Shown here in pieces: positions 17,251 to 25,895 of a stretch of DNA of 64,000 nucleotides. The stretch's first letter is position 1. Every line of letters starts with the position of its first letter. A program made the position numbers and the translations under genes. Source of the stretch: Bradyrhizobium sp. SK17. GTDB taxonomy: Bacteria; Pseudomonadota; Alphaproteobacteria; Rhizobiales; Xanthobacteraceae. The stretch covers positions 4,727,001-4,791,000 of the forward strand of contig NZ_CP025113.1 of NCBI RefSeq assembly GCF_002831585.1. Reading direction: 5' to 3'. The notes beneath the pieces were generated by a model, which was not told where the DNA came from, searched no databases, and saw only the letters and a program-made list of their open reading frames with translations.

Positions 17251-18456
17251 CTAGCGCCCGCGCTTCACTGCGTCATAGGCCATCCGCTTGAACTCGAACG
17301 AGAACGGATGCACGAACGCCATCTGGCGCTGCGCCATCATCACGCCGGCAATGCCGGTCTTCGGCGAGATCCACCATTGCGTGCCGGCGACGCCGCCCCA
17401 GTAGAATTCACCGGCCGCATCGGGATGATCGATCGGTGACGGATTGAGGATCAGGCCGCCGGCAAGCGCGTGTGCCTTGCCGGGCTGTTCGCCCATCAGC
17501 GCGAAGCGGATCCATCGCCCTTCGGGCAATTGGTTGGACATCATCATTGCAATGGTGTCCGGCTTCAGCAGCGTAGGTCCGCCCGGCAGCAGGCTGCGGA
17601 TCAGCGCCACCATGTCGGGCAGCGTCGAGACCAGGCCACCGCCGCCGCTGAGCCTTGCGACCGGGCGCAGATAGGCTCCGGGGAACGGCGCATTGTCGGT
17701 GCGGGTGAGGCCCGGTTTCATCGGCTCCATGAGATCAGCACCGGCATAGTACGCGACGAGGCGACCCTGATCCTGTTGCGGAACGACGAAGCCGGTATCG
17801 ACCATGCCGAGCGGATCGAGGATGCGGGCCTTGATGAACTTGTCGAAGCTCTGGCCGCTGACGACTTCCACCAGGCGTGAGGTCACGTCGGTCGCGAGCG
17901 AGTACTCCCACGACGTCCCCGGCTGATAGATCAGCGGCAGATCGGCGAGCACGTCCACCATCTCGGCCAGCGTCGTATTGGGGTTGTGCACGCCGCGCTC
18001 GTTCAGCGCCTTGAAGATGAAGGTGCCGGGATCAAAGAAGCCGTAGCTCAAGCCGGCAGTGTGACTGAGCAACTGGCGGATCGTGATCGAACTCTGCGCC
18101 GGCTCGGTATCGTCGATCGACGTCGCGCCCGGGCGCAGCACCTTGCGGTTTCCGAGCTGCGGGATGAAGGTCTCGATCGGATCGTCGAGCCGGATATGGC
18201 CGTCCTCGAGCAGCAGCAGCGCGGCGCAGGAGGTGATCAGCTTGGTGTTGGAGAACACCCGGAAGATGTGGTCGGTGCGCAGCGGGATCTGCGCCTCCTT
18301 GTCGGCCCATCCGACGCAGGACACGTCGACCAAGTCGCGACCGACCATGACCGCCGAGGAGATGCCGGAGAGGAGATTGTTGTCGATATAACGCTGCATG
18401 GCCGCGCGCGCCGGCGCGAAATCGTAGCCGGTGGCGGTCACCTTCAGATCTTCCAT
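17251..18456 (-). CDS. Serine hydrolase, beta-lactamase/esterase family (class C-like)
   Basis: 401 residues. The catalytic S69-N-T-K72 motif (RVFSNTKLITS) and the downstream YSLATD motif in the place of Y-x-N identify the PF00144 family of penicillin-binding-protein-like hydrolases. There is no signal peptide, so it is probably a cytosolic esterase or amidase rather than a resistance enzyme. Start ATG at 18456 follows AGGGGAAC. It converges with the sulfatase with ten bases between stops and lies downstream of the TetR gene on the same strand. Confidence 0.88.
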   Translation of the reverse strand: MEDLKVTATGYDFAPARAAMQRYIDNNLLSGISSAVMVGRDLVDVSCVGWADKEAQIPLRTDHIFRVFSNTKLITSCAALLLLEDGHIRLDDPIETFIPQLGNRKVLRPGATSIDDTEPAQSSITIRQLLSHTAGLSYGFFDPGTFIFKALNERGVHNPNTTLAEMVDVLADLPLIYQPGTSWEYSLATDVTSRLVEVVSGQSFDKFIKARILDPLGMVDTGFVVPQQDQGRLVAYYAGADLMEPMKPGLTRTDNAPFPGAYLRPVARLSGGGGLVSTLPDMVALIRSLLPGGPTLLKPDTIAMMMSNQLPEGRWIRFALMGEQPGKAHALAGGLILNPSPIDHPDAAGEFYWGGVAGTQWWISPKTGIAGVMMAQRQMAFVHPFSFEFKRMAYDAVKRGR

Positions 18457-18583
18457 GGTCGTTCCCCTGTTGCGCCGTGCTGCTCGCGCGGTCGTCGGCA
18501 ATGTCGCGTGACGGAATATTCCGGTCGGCCATCTCGCGTGCGTGGCGCTACCAACCAAACGGAACCTGTTTGCGCAACCGGAT

Positions 18584-19186
18584 TTATCCGCCGCGCTTGT
18601 TGTCCGCCGGCGCGGCGTTTGCGACCTTGACCCCGGCATTCGCCAGCAGCACGCGGGCGGCTTCCTTGGCTGCGCGCGCCATCGCCGGATCGTCGCGCAC
18701 CAGGTCCTGTGCGATCGAGCCGTCGACCAGCAGCGTGAGCTGGGTCGCAAGTCCCTCGGCATCGGCGACGCCGAGCTGGCGCAGCAGATCGCGAAACCAG
18801 ATCCGCCGGCTTTCCTTGAAGGCGATGGCGATGTTGCGAACGCTGCGGTCCTCGTCCTCGGGGCCGAGTTCGGCCACCGCGTTTACGAACGGGCAGCCGC
18901 GAAAGTCCTTGGACGAGAAGCGGCGTTCCAGCGAATCGAAGGTCGCGAGGATCTGCTCGGCCGGCGGCTTGTCGGAAGGCGGAGGTCGCACGAAGCGACG
19001 TTGCAGATAGGCTTCGATCAGCGCATCCTTCGACGGAAAGTGATTGTAGAGCGTGCGCTTGCTGATGCCGATCTCGGCCGCAATGGTATCGACGCCGATC
19101 GCGCGAATGCCCTGCAGGTAGAACAGTTTGTCGGCGGTCTCGAGGATCCGCTCTTTCATGGTCTGTTTGGGAGGCGGGGAAGCCAT
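18584..19186 (-). CDS. TetR family transcriptional regulator
   Basis: 200 residues. An N-terminal TetR helix-turn-helix is clear (IAAEIGISKRTLYNHFPSKDALIEAYL, about residues 35-63), followed by a ligand-binding all-helical domain. It diverges from the MFS gene across a short gap holding a perfect palindrome that overlaps the promoter, so it most likely represses that transporter and itself. The effector is unknown. Confidence 0.9.
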   Translation of the reverse strand: MASPPPKQTMKERILETADKLFYLQGIRAIGVDTIAAEIGISKRTLYNHFPSKDALIEAYLQRRFVRPPPSDKPPAEQILATFDSLERRFSSKDFRGCPFVNAVAELGPEDEDRSVRNIAIAFKESRRIWFRDLLRQLGVADAEGLATQLTLLVDGSIAQDLVRDDPAMARAAKEAARVLLANAGVKVANAAPADNKRGG

Positions 19187-19209
19187 GCGCCGGCCGTGAT
19201 CCTCTTCGC

Positions 19210-19255
19210 TTGACAGGACTACCCCGGTATAGACTAATTACACAGGTCTGTGTAA
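19210..19255 (+). promoter_or_regulatory. Promoter with overlapping TetR-type operator
   Basis: TTGACA at 19210-19215 and ACTAAT at 19233-19238, 17 bp apart, form a sigma-70-type promoter for the MFS gene. The palindrome TTACACAG-GT-CTGTGTAA (19238-19255) begins at the -10 end and covers the start of transcription, ideal for repression by the divergent TetR protein. Confidence 0.7.
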
Positions 19256-19319
19256 CCAAAACATGGCTGAATCGCAGGCCGTGGCGTTCGTGCCGCGCCG
19301 ATCCGGGAGAACAAAAACA

Positions 19320-20552
19320 ATGCCCCTGCTACAGGTCCTGCGTCCCACGCTTCCGATTCTGATCGGCGCCTCCATCATGCTCACGCTGAGCATGGGCCTG
19401 CGGCAGAGCCTCGGCATCTTCATGCAGCCGCTGACACACGACATCGGCATCTCGGTGTCCCATTTCACGCTGGCTCTGGCGGTGCAGAACCTCGCCTGGG
19501 GTTTCCTCCAGCCGTTGGCCGGCGCGATGACCGTGCGCTACGGCTTTCGTCCGATCATGGTGGTCGGCGCGTTGGCTTATATCGCGGGCCTCGTGCTGAT
19601 GACGATGGCGCATGGCCTCTTCAGCATCATGATTGGCGCCGGCGTGTTGATCGGCATTTCGCTCGCCTGCACCGCGAATGCGATCGCAATGTCGGTCGCC
19701 GCACGCGCGGTGCCGGAGATGGTGCGCTCGACCGTGCTTGGCATGGTTTCCGCCGCGGGCTCGCTCGGCGCCCTGTTGTCGGCGCCGATCGGCCAGATGC
19801 TCAATGAAGGTTTTGGCTGGCGCGTCGGGCTCGCCGGCTTTGTGATTCTCTCGATCGGCATGATTCCGGCCGCGTTGTATGCCGGCCGCGTCGACAGGAT
19901 CCCGCTGCCGAAGCCCGCGGGCGACGACATCGGCAACGCCACGGCGGCGACCGCGGCGAAGACCGCGTTCGGCAATGCGTCCTTCGTGGTGATGACCTGC
20001 GCCTACATGGTCTGCGGCATGCAACTCGTCTTCCTCACCACGCATCTGCCGTCGTATCTGGCGATTTGCGGCCTCGATCCGATGTTGAGCGCGCAGACGC
20101 TCGGCATGATCGGCGGGTTCAACGTGCTGGGCTCGCTGTTCTTCGGTTGGGCCGGCCAGCGCTGGAACAAGCTGGCGCTGCTGGGCGCGATCTACATCCT
20201 GCGCTCGCTGGCGCTCGCCTGGTACTTCATGCTGCCGGCAACGCCGGGCTCGACGCTGTTGTTCGGCGCCATCATGGGCTTCCTCTGGATGGGCGTCGGG
20301 CCGTTGGTCGCGGGCGCGGTCGCGGAGATGTTCGGGCTGCGCTGGCAGGCGATGATCCAGGGCCTTGCCTTCATGAGCCATCAGATCGGCAGCTTCCTCG
20401 GTGCTTATGGAGGAGGGGTGATCTACGACTCGCTCGGCTCCTACACCATGGCCTGGCGCATCGGCGTCGCGCTCGGGCTGGCCGGCGGCATCATCCAACT
20501 GGCGTTCGCGCTGATCCGGCCCTCGCAGCCGCCATTGCTCAAGGCGGCCTAG
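19320..20552 (+). CDS. MFS transporter, TetR-linked
   Basis: 410 residues with about 12 membrane helices. SMGLRQSLGIFMQPLTHDIG and LAWGFLQPLAGAMTVRYGFRP (loop 2-3 region) are typical of the MFS monocarboxylate/OFA-like branch. Substrate unknown. The start at 19320 is preferred for its GGGAGA site; an in-frame ATG at 19263 has none. Controlled in all likelihood by the divergent TetR regulator. Confidence 0.88.
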   Translation: MPLLQVLRPTLPILIGASIMLTLSMGLRQSLGIFMQPLTHDIGISVSHFTLALAVQNLAWGFLQPLAGAMTVRYGFRPIMVVGALAYIAGLVLMTMAHGLFSIMIGAGVLIGISLACTANAIAMSVAARAVPEMVRSTVLGMVSAAGSLGALLSAPIGQMLNEGFGWRVGLAGFVILSIGMIPAALYAGRVDRIPLPKPAGDDIGNATAATAAKTAFGNASFVVMTCAYMVCGMQLVFLTTHLPSYLAICGLDPMLSAQTLGMIGGFNVLGSLFFGWAGQRWNKLALLGAIYILRSLALAWYFMLPATPGSTLLFGAIMGFLWMGVGPLVAGAVAEMFGLRWQAMIQGLAFMSHQIGSFLGAYGGGVIYDSLGSYTMAWRIGVALGLAGGIIQLAFALIRPSQPPLLKAA

Positions 20553-20571
20553 CGTCCGTTCCCGGTCAAGC

Positions 20572-20618
20572 GGCGACTGCCCCGTACCCAGGGCAGTCGC
20601 CGCGTCTTGCCTAGTTTT
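20572..20618 (+). terminator. Probable terminator of the MFS gene
   Basis: GGCGACTGCCC (20572-20582) and GGGCAGTCGCC (20591-20601) form a perfect 11-bp stem with an eight-base loop, 20 bases after the MFS stop. A short TTTT follows about 13 bases later, so the T-tract is weak. Confidence 0.55.
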
Positions 20619-21041
20619 CCATCGATCGCTTGCTACGAGAACGTGCAACAGGGCGCGAAGCCGTTCCGTGCGCGGATTGAAGGGCTCGCGCTTTCAAGGC
20701 GTTACGCTGTAAGCGCCGGTGGCATGAATCTTGATTGAATATGGCTAGAAATCGTGCCGGAAACCGTCGCTGAGGTTCCGGCCTGGGGACCCATGGGAAG
20801 GGCTGGCCGCGATGAGGCTAGTCGCCGTCATTCTCCAGCGATCCGCGCACCACGGCCTTCGCCGCGCCGCCGAGCAGGAAGCTGTTGTGCCGACCGTCCG
20901 GTGTGGCGCCGCTGCGGCTTTGCGATCGCGCCACCCAATCGAATCTCCTCGAACACAATTCCAATCACTGCGCCGCAGACGGCCGTTCGGCATTCGCGCC
21001 GCGGCATTCCGAACACCAGCATTTCTTGTGACGGGAGGAAG
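20619..21041 (+). other. Long non-coding leader of amtB
   Basis: About 420 bases with no convincing gene. A sequence TGGCATG-N4-TTGAT at 20720-20735 is a partial match to a sigma-54 (-24/-12) promoter but lacks the GC of the -12 element. An NtrC-controlled promoter is expected for amtB from family knowledge, so this region should hold it, but I cannot place it with certainty. Confidence 0.35.
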
Positions 21042-21044
21042 ATG

Positions 21045-22436
21045 ATGGAGTCTGGGACAAATACACAGCAGAAGCTCATGAGGATCCTGGTAGCCCTGCT
21101 GGGAGTTGCGTTTCTTTGCCTGCTGTTCAGCGACGTCGCGCTGGCCGAGGACGCTGGGCCGCCGGCCTGCGGCGGCAAGATCCTCGAGAAGTGCACGCCG
21201 AACTCCGGCGACACGGCGTGGATGCTGACCTCGGTTGCGCTCGTCCTGATGATGACGGTCCCCGGTCTCGGCCTGTTCTATGGCGGCATGGTTCGCAAGA
21301 AGAATGTCGGCGATACCGTGATGACCAGCTTCGCCGTCACCTGCCTGGTCACGATCCTGTTTGCGGTCCTCACCTACAGCCTGGCGTTCCGTGCCGGCAC
21401 GCCGTTTATCGGCGGTCTCGATCGCATGTTCCTGAAGGACATTCTGAGCGACATCGGCAAGGGGGGAATCGGCAATCCCAATCCGCTCGCCGCCACCATC
21501 CCTGAGTCTGTCTACATCTGCTTCCAGATGACATTCGCCATCATCACGCCGGCGTTGATTGCGGGCGCGTTTGCCGAGCGGATGAAATTCTCGGCCATGC
21601 TCTGGTTCATCGGCCTTTGGGCCATCTTGGTCTACGCGCCGATCGCGCACTGGGTCTGGGGACCCGACGGGATCTTCTCGGCGGGCAACGACGCCGCCTA
21701 TGTCAAAGTTCTCGATTTCGCCGGCGGCACCGTGGTGCACATCAATGCCGGCGTGGCCGGACTGATGTGCGCGATCATGCTTGGCAAGCGCGTCGAGACG
21801 GGACCGGCGCACAATATGGTGCTGACCTTCATCGGCGCCTCGCTGCTGTGGGTCGGCTGGTTCGGCTTCAACGCCGGCTCCGCCGTCACGGCCGGAATGC
21901 AGGCTGGCATGGCCATGCTGGTGACCCAGATCGCCACGGCGGTGGCGGGCTTCACCTGGATGCTGGTGGAATGGGCATTGAAGGGCAAGCCCACTGTCGT
22001 CGGCATCTGCTCGGGTGCGGTCGCGGGCCTTGTCGCGATCACGCCGGCCTCCGGTTTCGTCGGGCCGGTCGGCGCTTTCGCAATCGGCATCGCCGCCGGC
22101 GTCTGCTGCTACTGGGGATGCACCGGGCTGAAGCGGATGTTCAGTTACGATGACGCGCTGGACTGCTTTGGCGTCCATGCGCTCGGAGGCATCGTCGGGG
22201 CGCTGCTGACCGGCGTGTTCGCGGTCGAGCAGTATGGTGGAACAGCCGGCGTTCTGGAGGGAAATACCGGGCAGTTCCTCAATCAGTGTATCGGCGTCGC
22301 GACGGTTTTCGTGTATGATGCCGTGGTGAGCTTGATCATCCTGTATGTGATCAATCTCTTCGTTGGCCTCCGCGTGACGAAGGACATCGAACGCGAAGGT
22401 CTCGACCTCGCGCTGCATGGCGAGGTCGTGCAGTAG
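21045..22436 (+). CDS. amtB: Ammonium transporter AmtB
   Basis: 463 residues. A signal-like segment ends near residue 34 (SDVALA), then 11 membrane helices follow as in Amt/Rh proteins. The twin pore histidines are His232 (GGTVVHINAGVAGL) and His378 (CFGVHALGGIVGALL). It moves ammonium into the cell and is normally blocked by GlnK when nitrogen is plentiful; glnK is not adjacent here. ATG at 21045 is six bases from GGAGG; the ATG at 21042 is an alternative. Confidence 0.94.
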   Translation: MESGTNTQQKLMRILVALLGVAFLCLLFSDVALAEDAGPPACGGKILEKCTPNSGDTAWMLTSVALVLMMTVPGLGLFYGGMVRKKNVGDTVMTSFAVTCLVTILFAVLTYSLAFRAGTPFIGGLDRMFLKDILSDIGKGGIGNPNPLAATIPESVYICFQMTFAIITPALIAGAFAERMKFSAMLWFIGLWAILVYAPIAHWVWGPDGIFSAGNDAAYVKVLDFAGGTVVHINAGVAGLMCAIMLGKRVETGPAHNMVLTFIGASLLWVGWFGFNAGSAVTAGMQAGMAMLVTQIATAVAGFTWMLVEWALKGKPTVVGICSGAVAGLVAITPASGFVGPVGAFAIGIAAGVCCYWGCTGLKRMFSYDDALDCFGVHALGGIVGALLTGVFAVEQYGGTAGVLEGNTGQFLNQCIGVATVFVYDAVVSLIILYVINLFVGLRVTKDIEREGLDLALHGEVVQ

Positions 22437-22505
22437 GAACGGGGCAGTCTTCGGTGGATCGGCAGTCGCTGCCGGCCCACCGGCCAAACCTGTTCGAGGT
22501 GCCCT

Positions 22506-22634
22506 ATGAACTGGTTTTACTGGAACACGGCGTGGTCGCTGTTCTTCAGCCTGGTCTGGTTCATGACCATCACACACAATCCGGATGCCGACATCGCCGA
22601 TGCGCATCTGCCGGATGAGGCATTCAAGGGCTAG
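22506..22634 (+). CDS. Possible 42-residue membrane peptide downstream of amtB
   Basis: ATG at 22506 with GAGG seven bases upstream opens a 42-codon frame. The first 22 residues (MNWFYWNTAWSLFFSLVWFMTI) make one strongly hydrophobic, Trp-rich helix; the rest is acidic (NPDADIADAHLPDEAFKG). It lies 69 bases after the amtB stop on the same strand, and its stop overlaps the stop of the next, convergent gene. No family is recognised. The composition is protein-like, but without comparison it remains tentative. Confidence 0.5.
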   Translation: MNWFYWNTAWSLFFSLVWFMTITHNPDADIADAHLPDEAFKG

Positions 22635-23161
22635 CTTCGGTAGTAGCGCCACATCCGGAGGAATGTCCGATGGATCTCCTCGGGCGTTCGATCGAACGGC
22701 TCCAGATTGACGCGCACCACGCCGCGATGGTCCATGCGCCACGGCAAGCGCATCAGCAGCCGATAGGCCGGCCGCTTGCGCCAATCGGCCACCAGCGCGC
22801 TGCCGAGTGGCCCATCGAGTGTGATCTGCAATTCGTGGACGGTCATCGCGCGCTCGGCGATCTCGACGAGATCGATCCGCGTGATCGCGCGCCAGCGGAT
22901 CAGCCCGAAGGCCTGGATGAAGATGCCATACTGGTTGGCCCCGATGGTCGGACGCCCGGCCTCCAGCAGCGGGATGTTGTAGTAAGTGAAGCCGGCGGCG
23001 GCGGCCGCGAGCGCCAGCCAGTAGATCGCGCCCGTGATCCACGTCGCGGTCAGGAACACCGCGGCGAGGGCGGCCGTCACGTAGACCGGAAAGTAGATGT
23101 CCTCGCGGCCGTAGGCGACCGAGTAACCGCCAACGTTGCCTTCGTCCAGGGCTGCAACCAT
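22631..23161 (-). CDS. Membrane protein of unknown function, PH-like C-terminal half
   Basis: 176 residues. Two adjacent hydrophobic helices (about 25-65) are followed by a soluble part with a beta-rich pattern, ANQYGIFIQAFGLIRWRAITRIDLVEIAERA, ending in a helix RTPEEIHRTFLRMWRYYRS. The layout resembles bacterial PH-domain membrane proteins, an inference. The start ATG at 23161 has AAGGG upstream. It converges with the possible amtB peptide and follows rpmG on the same strand, but a terminator separates it from rpmG. Confidence 0.75.
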   Translation of the reverse strand: MVAALDEGNVGGYSVAYGREDIYFPVYVTAALAAVFLTATWITGAIYWLALAAAAAGFTYYNIPLLEAGRPTIGANQYGIFIQAFGLIRWRAITRIDLVEIAERAMTVHELQITLDGPLGSALVADWRKRPAYRLLMRLPWRMDHRGVVRVNLEPFDRTPEEIHRTFLRMWRYYRS

Positions 23162-23222
23162 GCGGACCCTTCGCCCGGGCGCTGTCCGGGACGCTTCAGG
23201 GGATGACGCCTGGCTACAAAGC

Positions 23223-23246
23223 AAAAACGGGGCCCAAAGGGCCCCG
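23223..23246 (-). terminator. Intrinsic terminator of rpmG
   Basis: On the minus strand CGGGGCCC-TTT-GGGCCCCG is followed directly by TTTTTGC, a canonical Rho-independent terminator 25 bases after the rpmG stop. Confidence 0.9.
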
Positions 23247-23270
23247 CTTGAAGGTCGGAAGCAGGCGATC

Positions 23271-23438
23271 TTACTTGATCTTGGCTTCCTTGAACTCGAC
23301 ATGCTTGCGCGCGACCGGGTCGTACTTCTTCTTGACCAGCTTGTCGGTCATGGTGCGCGAATTCTTCTTGGCGACGTAATAGAAGCCGGTGTCGGCCGTC
23401 GACACGAGCTTGACCTTGATGGTGACCGCTTTGGCCAT
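23271..23438 (-). CDS. rpmG: 50S ribosomal protein L33
   Basis: 55 residues: [41 protein letters not shown] and [10 protein letters not shown] match L33 exactly in length and layout. It lacks the C-x2-C zinc pairs, so it is the zinc-independent (C-minus) form. The start is set by the conserved MAK. It is a single-gene transcript ending at a strong terminator. Confidence 0.97.
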   Translation of the reverse strand: MAKAVTIKVKLVSTADTGFYYVAKKNSRTMTDKLVKKKYDPVARKHVEFKEAKIK

Positions 23439-23565
23439 GTGCAAATCCTCGAAAATGAAGGGGTATCGGGAGCCGGCCAAATCGGCCCGCGTTTGGCCCG
23501 GAAACTAGCCACAAACCGCTCAAAGTCAAGGATTTCCGGGCCGAAATCGTCCCGATTCCGGCCAA

Positions 23566-24891
23566 TTAGCCCTGGAAGAACTGGTTTTTCGGGCGCGGCA
23601 GGCCGAGATTTTCGCGCAATGTCCGCCCCTCATACTCGTTGCGGAAGATTCCCCGCTTTTGCAGTTCCGGCACCACCCGGTCGACGAACTCGAACAGGCC
23701 CTGCGGCAGGTAGGGGAACATGATGTTGAAACCGTCGCTGCCGCGGCCGGTCAACCATTCCTCCATCTGGTCGGCGATGGTCTGCGGTGTGCCGACGAAC
23801 GCGAGCCCGCCATAGCCGCCGACACGCTGCGCGAGCTGACGCACGGTGAGCTTGTCGCGCGCCGCGACCTCGACCAGGCGCTGCCGGCCGCTCTTGCTGG
23901 CATTGGTCTCGGGGATCGGTGGCAATTGGCCGTCGGGATCGAAGCCGGATGCATCGGTGCCGAGGATCACCGAGAGCGAGGCGATCGCGCTGTCGTAATG
24001 CACGCGGCTGTCGAGCAGTGCGCGCTTCTCCTTGGCTTCCTCGACGCTGTCGCCGACCACCACGAAGGCGCCGGGCAGGATCTTCAGATGCTCGGGATCG
24101 CGGCCGATCTTCTCCATGCGGCCCTTGATGTCGGCATAGAGCTTCTGTCCGTCGGCAAGGCTGCCGCCGCCGGTGAACACGGCCTCCGCAGTCTCGGCCG
24201 CAAGCTGCCTGCCATCGTCGGAAGCGCCGGCCTGCACGATCACGGGCCAGCCCTGGACGGGGCGGGCGATGTTCAGCGGGCCGCGCACCGAGAGATATTT
24301 GCCCTTGTGGTTGAGCACATGCATCTTGTCGGGATCGACGAACAGGCCGGACTCGACATCGCGCACGAACGCGTCATCGGCGAACGAGTCCCAGAGGCCG
24401 GTGACCACGTCGTAGAATTCGCGGGCGCGCTTGTAGCGTTCGGCATGCTCCATGTGATCGTCGAGGCCGAAATTCAGCGCCGCGTCCGGATTGGACGTGG
24501 TGACGATATTCCACCCCGCGCGGCCGCCCGAGATGTGGTCGAGCGAGGCGAAGCGGCGGGCGACGTGGTAGGGTTCGTCGAAGGTGGTCGAGCCGGTTGC
24601 GACCAGGCCGATATTCTCTGTCACAGCCGCCAGTGCCGAGAGCAGCGTGAACGGCTCGAACGAGGTCACGGTGTGGCTGCGCTTCAGCGCATTGATCGGC
24701 ATGTTGAGCACGGCCAGATGGTCGGCCATGAAGAAGGCGTCGAACTTGCCGGCCTCGAGCTTCCGGATCAGCGTCTTGATGTGGTCGAAGTTGAAATTGG
24801 CGTCGGGCCAGGCCCCGGGATAGCGCCAGGCGCCGGTGTGGATGCTGATCGGCCGCATGAACGCGCCGAGCTTGAGTTGACGCTTCGCCAT
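23566..24891 (-). CDS. LLM-class flavin-dependent monooxygenase (NtaA/SnaA/DszA family)
   Basis: 441 residues, the usual size. ISIHTGAWRYPGAWPDANFNF near the N-terminus, the TGSTTFDEPYHVARRFASLDHISGGRAGWNIVTT core, and a C-terminal WLTGRGSDGFNIMFPYLPQGLFEFVD are diagnostic. These FMNH2-dependent oxygenases act on chelators, sulfones or similar compounds with a separate flavin reductase; no reductase gene is adjacent. The substrate is unknown. Confidence 0.92.
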   Translation of the reverse strand: MAKRQLKLGAFMRPISIHTGAWRYPGAWPDANFNFDHIKTLIRKLEAGKFDAFFMADHLAVLNMPINALKRSHTVTSFEPFTLLSALAAVTENIGLVATGSTTFDEPYHVARRFASLDHISGGRAGWNIVTTSNPDAALNFGLDDHMEHAERYKRAREFYDVVTGLWDSFADDAFVRDVESGLFVDPDKMHVLNHKGKYLSVRGPLNIARPVQGWPVIVQAGASDDGRQLAAETAEAVFTGGGSLADGQKLYADIKGRMEKIGRDPEHLKILPGAFVVVGDSVEEAKEKRALLDSRVHYDSAIASLSVILGTDASGFDPDGQLPPIPETNASKSGRQRLVEVAARDKLTVRQLAQRVGGYGGLAFVGTPQTIADQMEEWLTGRGSDGFNIMFPYLPQGLFEFVDRVVPELQKRGIFRNEYEGRTLRENLGLPRPKNQFFQG

Positions 24892-24992
24892 TGCCCCGTT
24901 CCGTCCTTGATGTCGTTAGCGGAACAGATAGGGAGGCGGCATCCGGCGCGCCATCCGGAAGATTATTTTGTTTTTGGGCACTTCCTCAATGC

Positions 24993-25100
24993 CGTCATTC
25001 CGGGGCGGCGCGAAGCGACGAGCCCGGAATCCATTCCTCCACCATTCATGCGGCTTGATGGATCCCGGGCTCGCGCCAAGAGGCGCGCCCCGGAATGACG
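24993..25100. repeat. Palindromic repeat, CGTCATTCCGGGG family, copy 2
   Basis: CGTCATTCCGGGGCGGCGCG opens the element and CGCGCCCCGGAATGACG closes it as its inverse; the inner part has GAGCCCGGAATCCATTCCTC as in the copy at 5990-6119. Confidence 0.85.
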
Positions 25101-25109
25101 GGCCTCATG

Positions 25110-25859
25110 CTACGCCCCCAGCACGTCCTTTTGCATCTTGCCGCCATAGAAATGGAAGAACGGCACCGGCGCGTCATGGCGGAGCGGGCCGGTGGCAAGA
25201 CGGCGGTCGAGCTCGGCGAGCACGTTCTTGGTCATGGCATGCGCGTCGGCGAGCGGCTCGGAGCCGATCTCGACCCAGACGAGCTCGACCAGTTCGGCAT
25301 CGGCATGCACCACGCCTTCGACGCGATGCGCGATGGTCGAGGCATCGGCGGTGAAAAAGCGGGTGTCGAAGCGGCGGACGCGGCCAGGCGGGGTGATCGC
25401 GCGTGCGATCAGGAACAGGCCAGACGGATCGGGCAGCAGGCCCGCGTCGGCGAACGGCGCCCACGGACCGTCGAGCTTGGTCTTCTTCTCGACCTTGCGG
25501 CCGAGGCAGAGCCCGGTCTCTTCACAGGCTTCGCGGATCGCGGCATTGGCGAGCGCGCGCGCGCGGCCGGACGTGATCTTCGGGCTGCCCTTCAACAGAT
25601 TGGCTTCGAGCTCCGGCGTGATCGGCGCTGCGACCGGCACGCGGTTGTCGGCCTTGTCGACGCGGCCGCCGGGGAAGACGAATTTGCCCGGCATGAACAC
25701 CACCTTGTCGTGACGCTTGCCGACCAGCACCTTCGGCTTGGCGCCGGAACGGTCGATCAGGATCAGCGTCGCGGCGTCCTTCGGCCGGAAATACGCATGA
25801 TGATCGGCTTCCTTATCGCCCTGGTGGACGACGGCGGCGGGGGCGGCGGCTTCAGTCAT
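25110..25859 (-). CDS. Nudix hydrolase
   Basis: 249 residues. FVFPGGRVDKAD opens the Nudix region and NAAIREACEETGLCLG carries the REx2EExG core of the Nudix box (around residue 110). The spacing is longer than the canonical Nudix box, as in NUDT8/NUDT19-like and bacterial relatives that act on CoA or nucleoside diphosphate derivatives. The substrate is unknown. AAGGGATG lies upstream of the start. It may be co-transcribed with DUF983, 36 bp upstream. Confidence 0.87.
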   Translation of the reverse strand: MTEAAAPAAVVHQGDKEADHHAYFRPKDAATLILIDRSGAKPKVLVGKRHDKVVFMPGKFVFPGGRVDKADNRVPVAAPITPELEANLLKGSPKITSGRARALANAAIREACEETGLCLGRKVEKKTKLDGPWAPFADAGLLPDPSGLFLIARAITPPGRVRRFDTRFFTADASTIAHRVEGVVHADAELVELVWVEIGSEPLADAHAMTKNVLAELDRRLATGPLRHDAPVPFFHFYGGKMQKDVLGA

Positions 25860-25895
25860 TTCATCCCTTTCATTTCTTCTTGGCGTCCGGTTTAG

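Noticed and set aside
20745..23042. Very long minus-strand frame opposite amtB (about 765 codons)
   Set aside because: It is an antisense shadow of amtB: composition is His/Arg/Asp-rich with no domains, and amtB itself is unmistakable.
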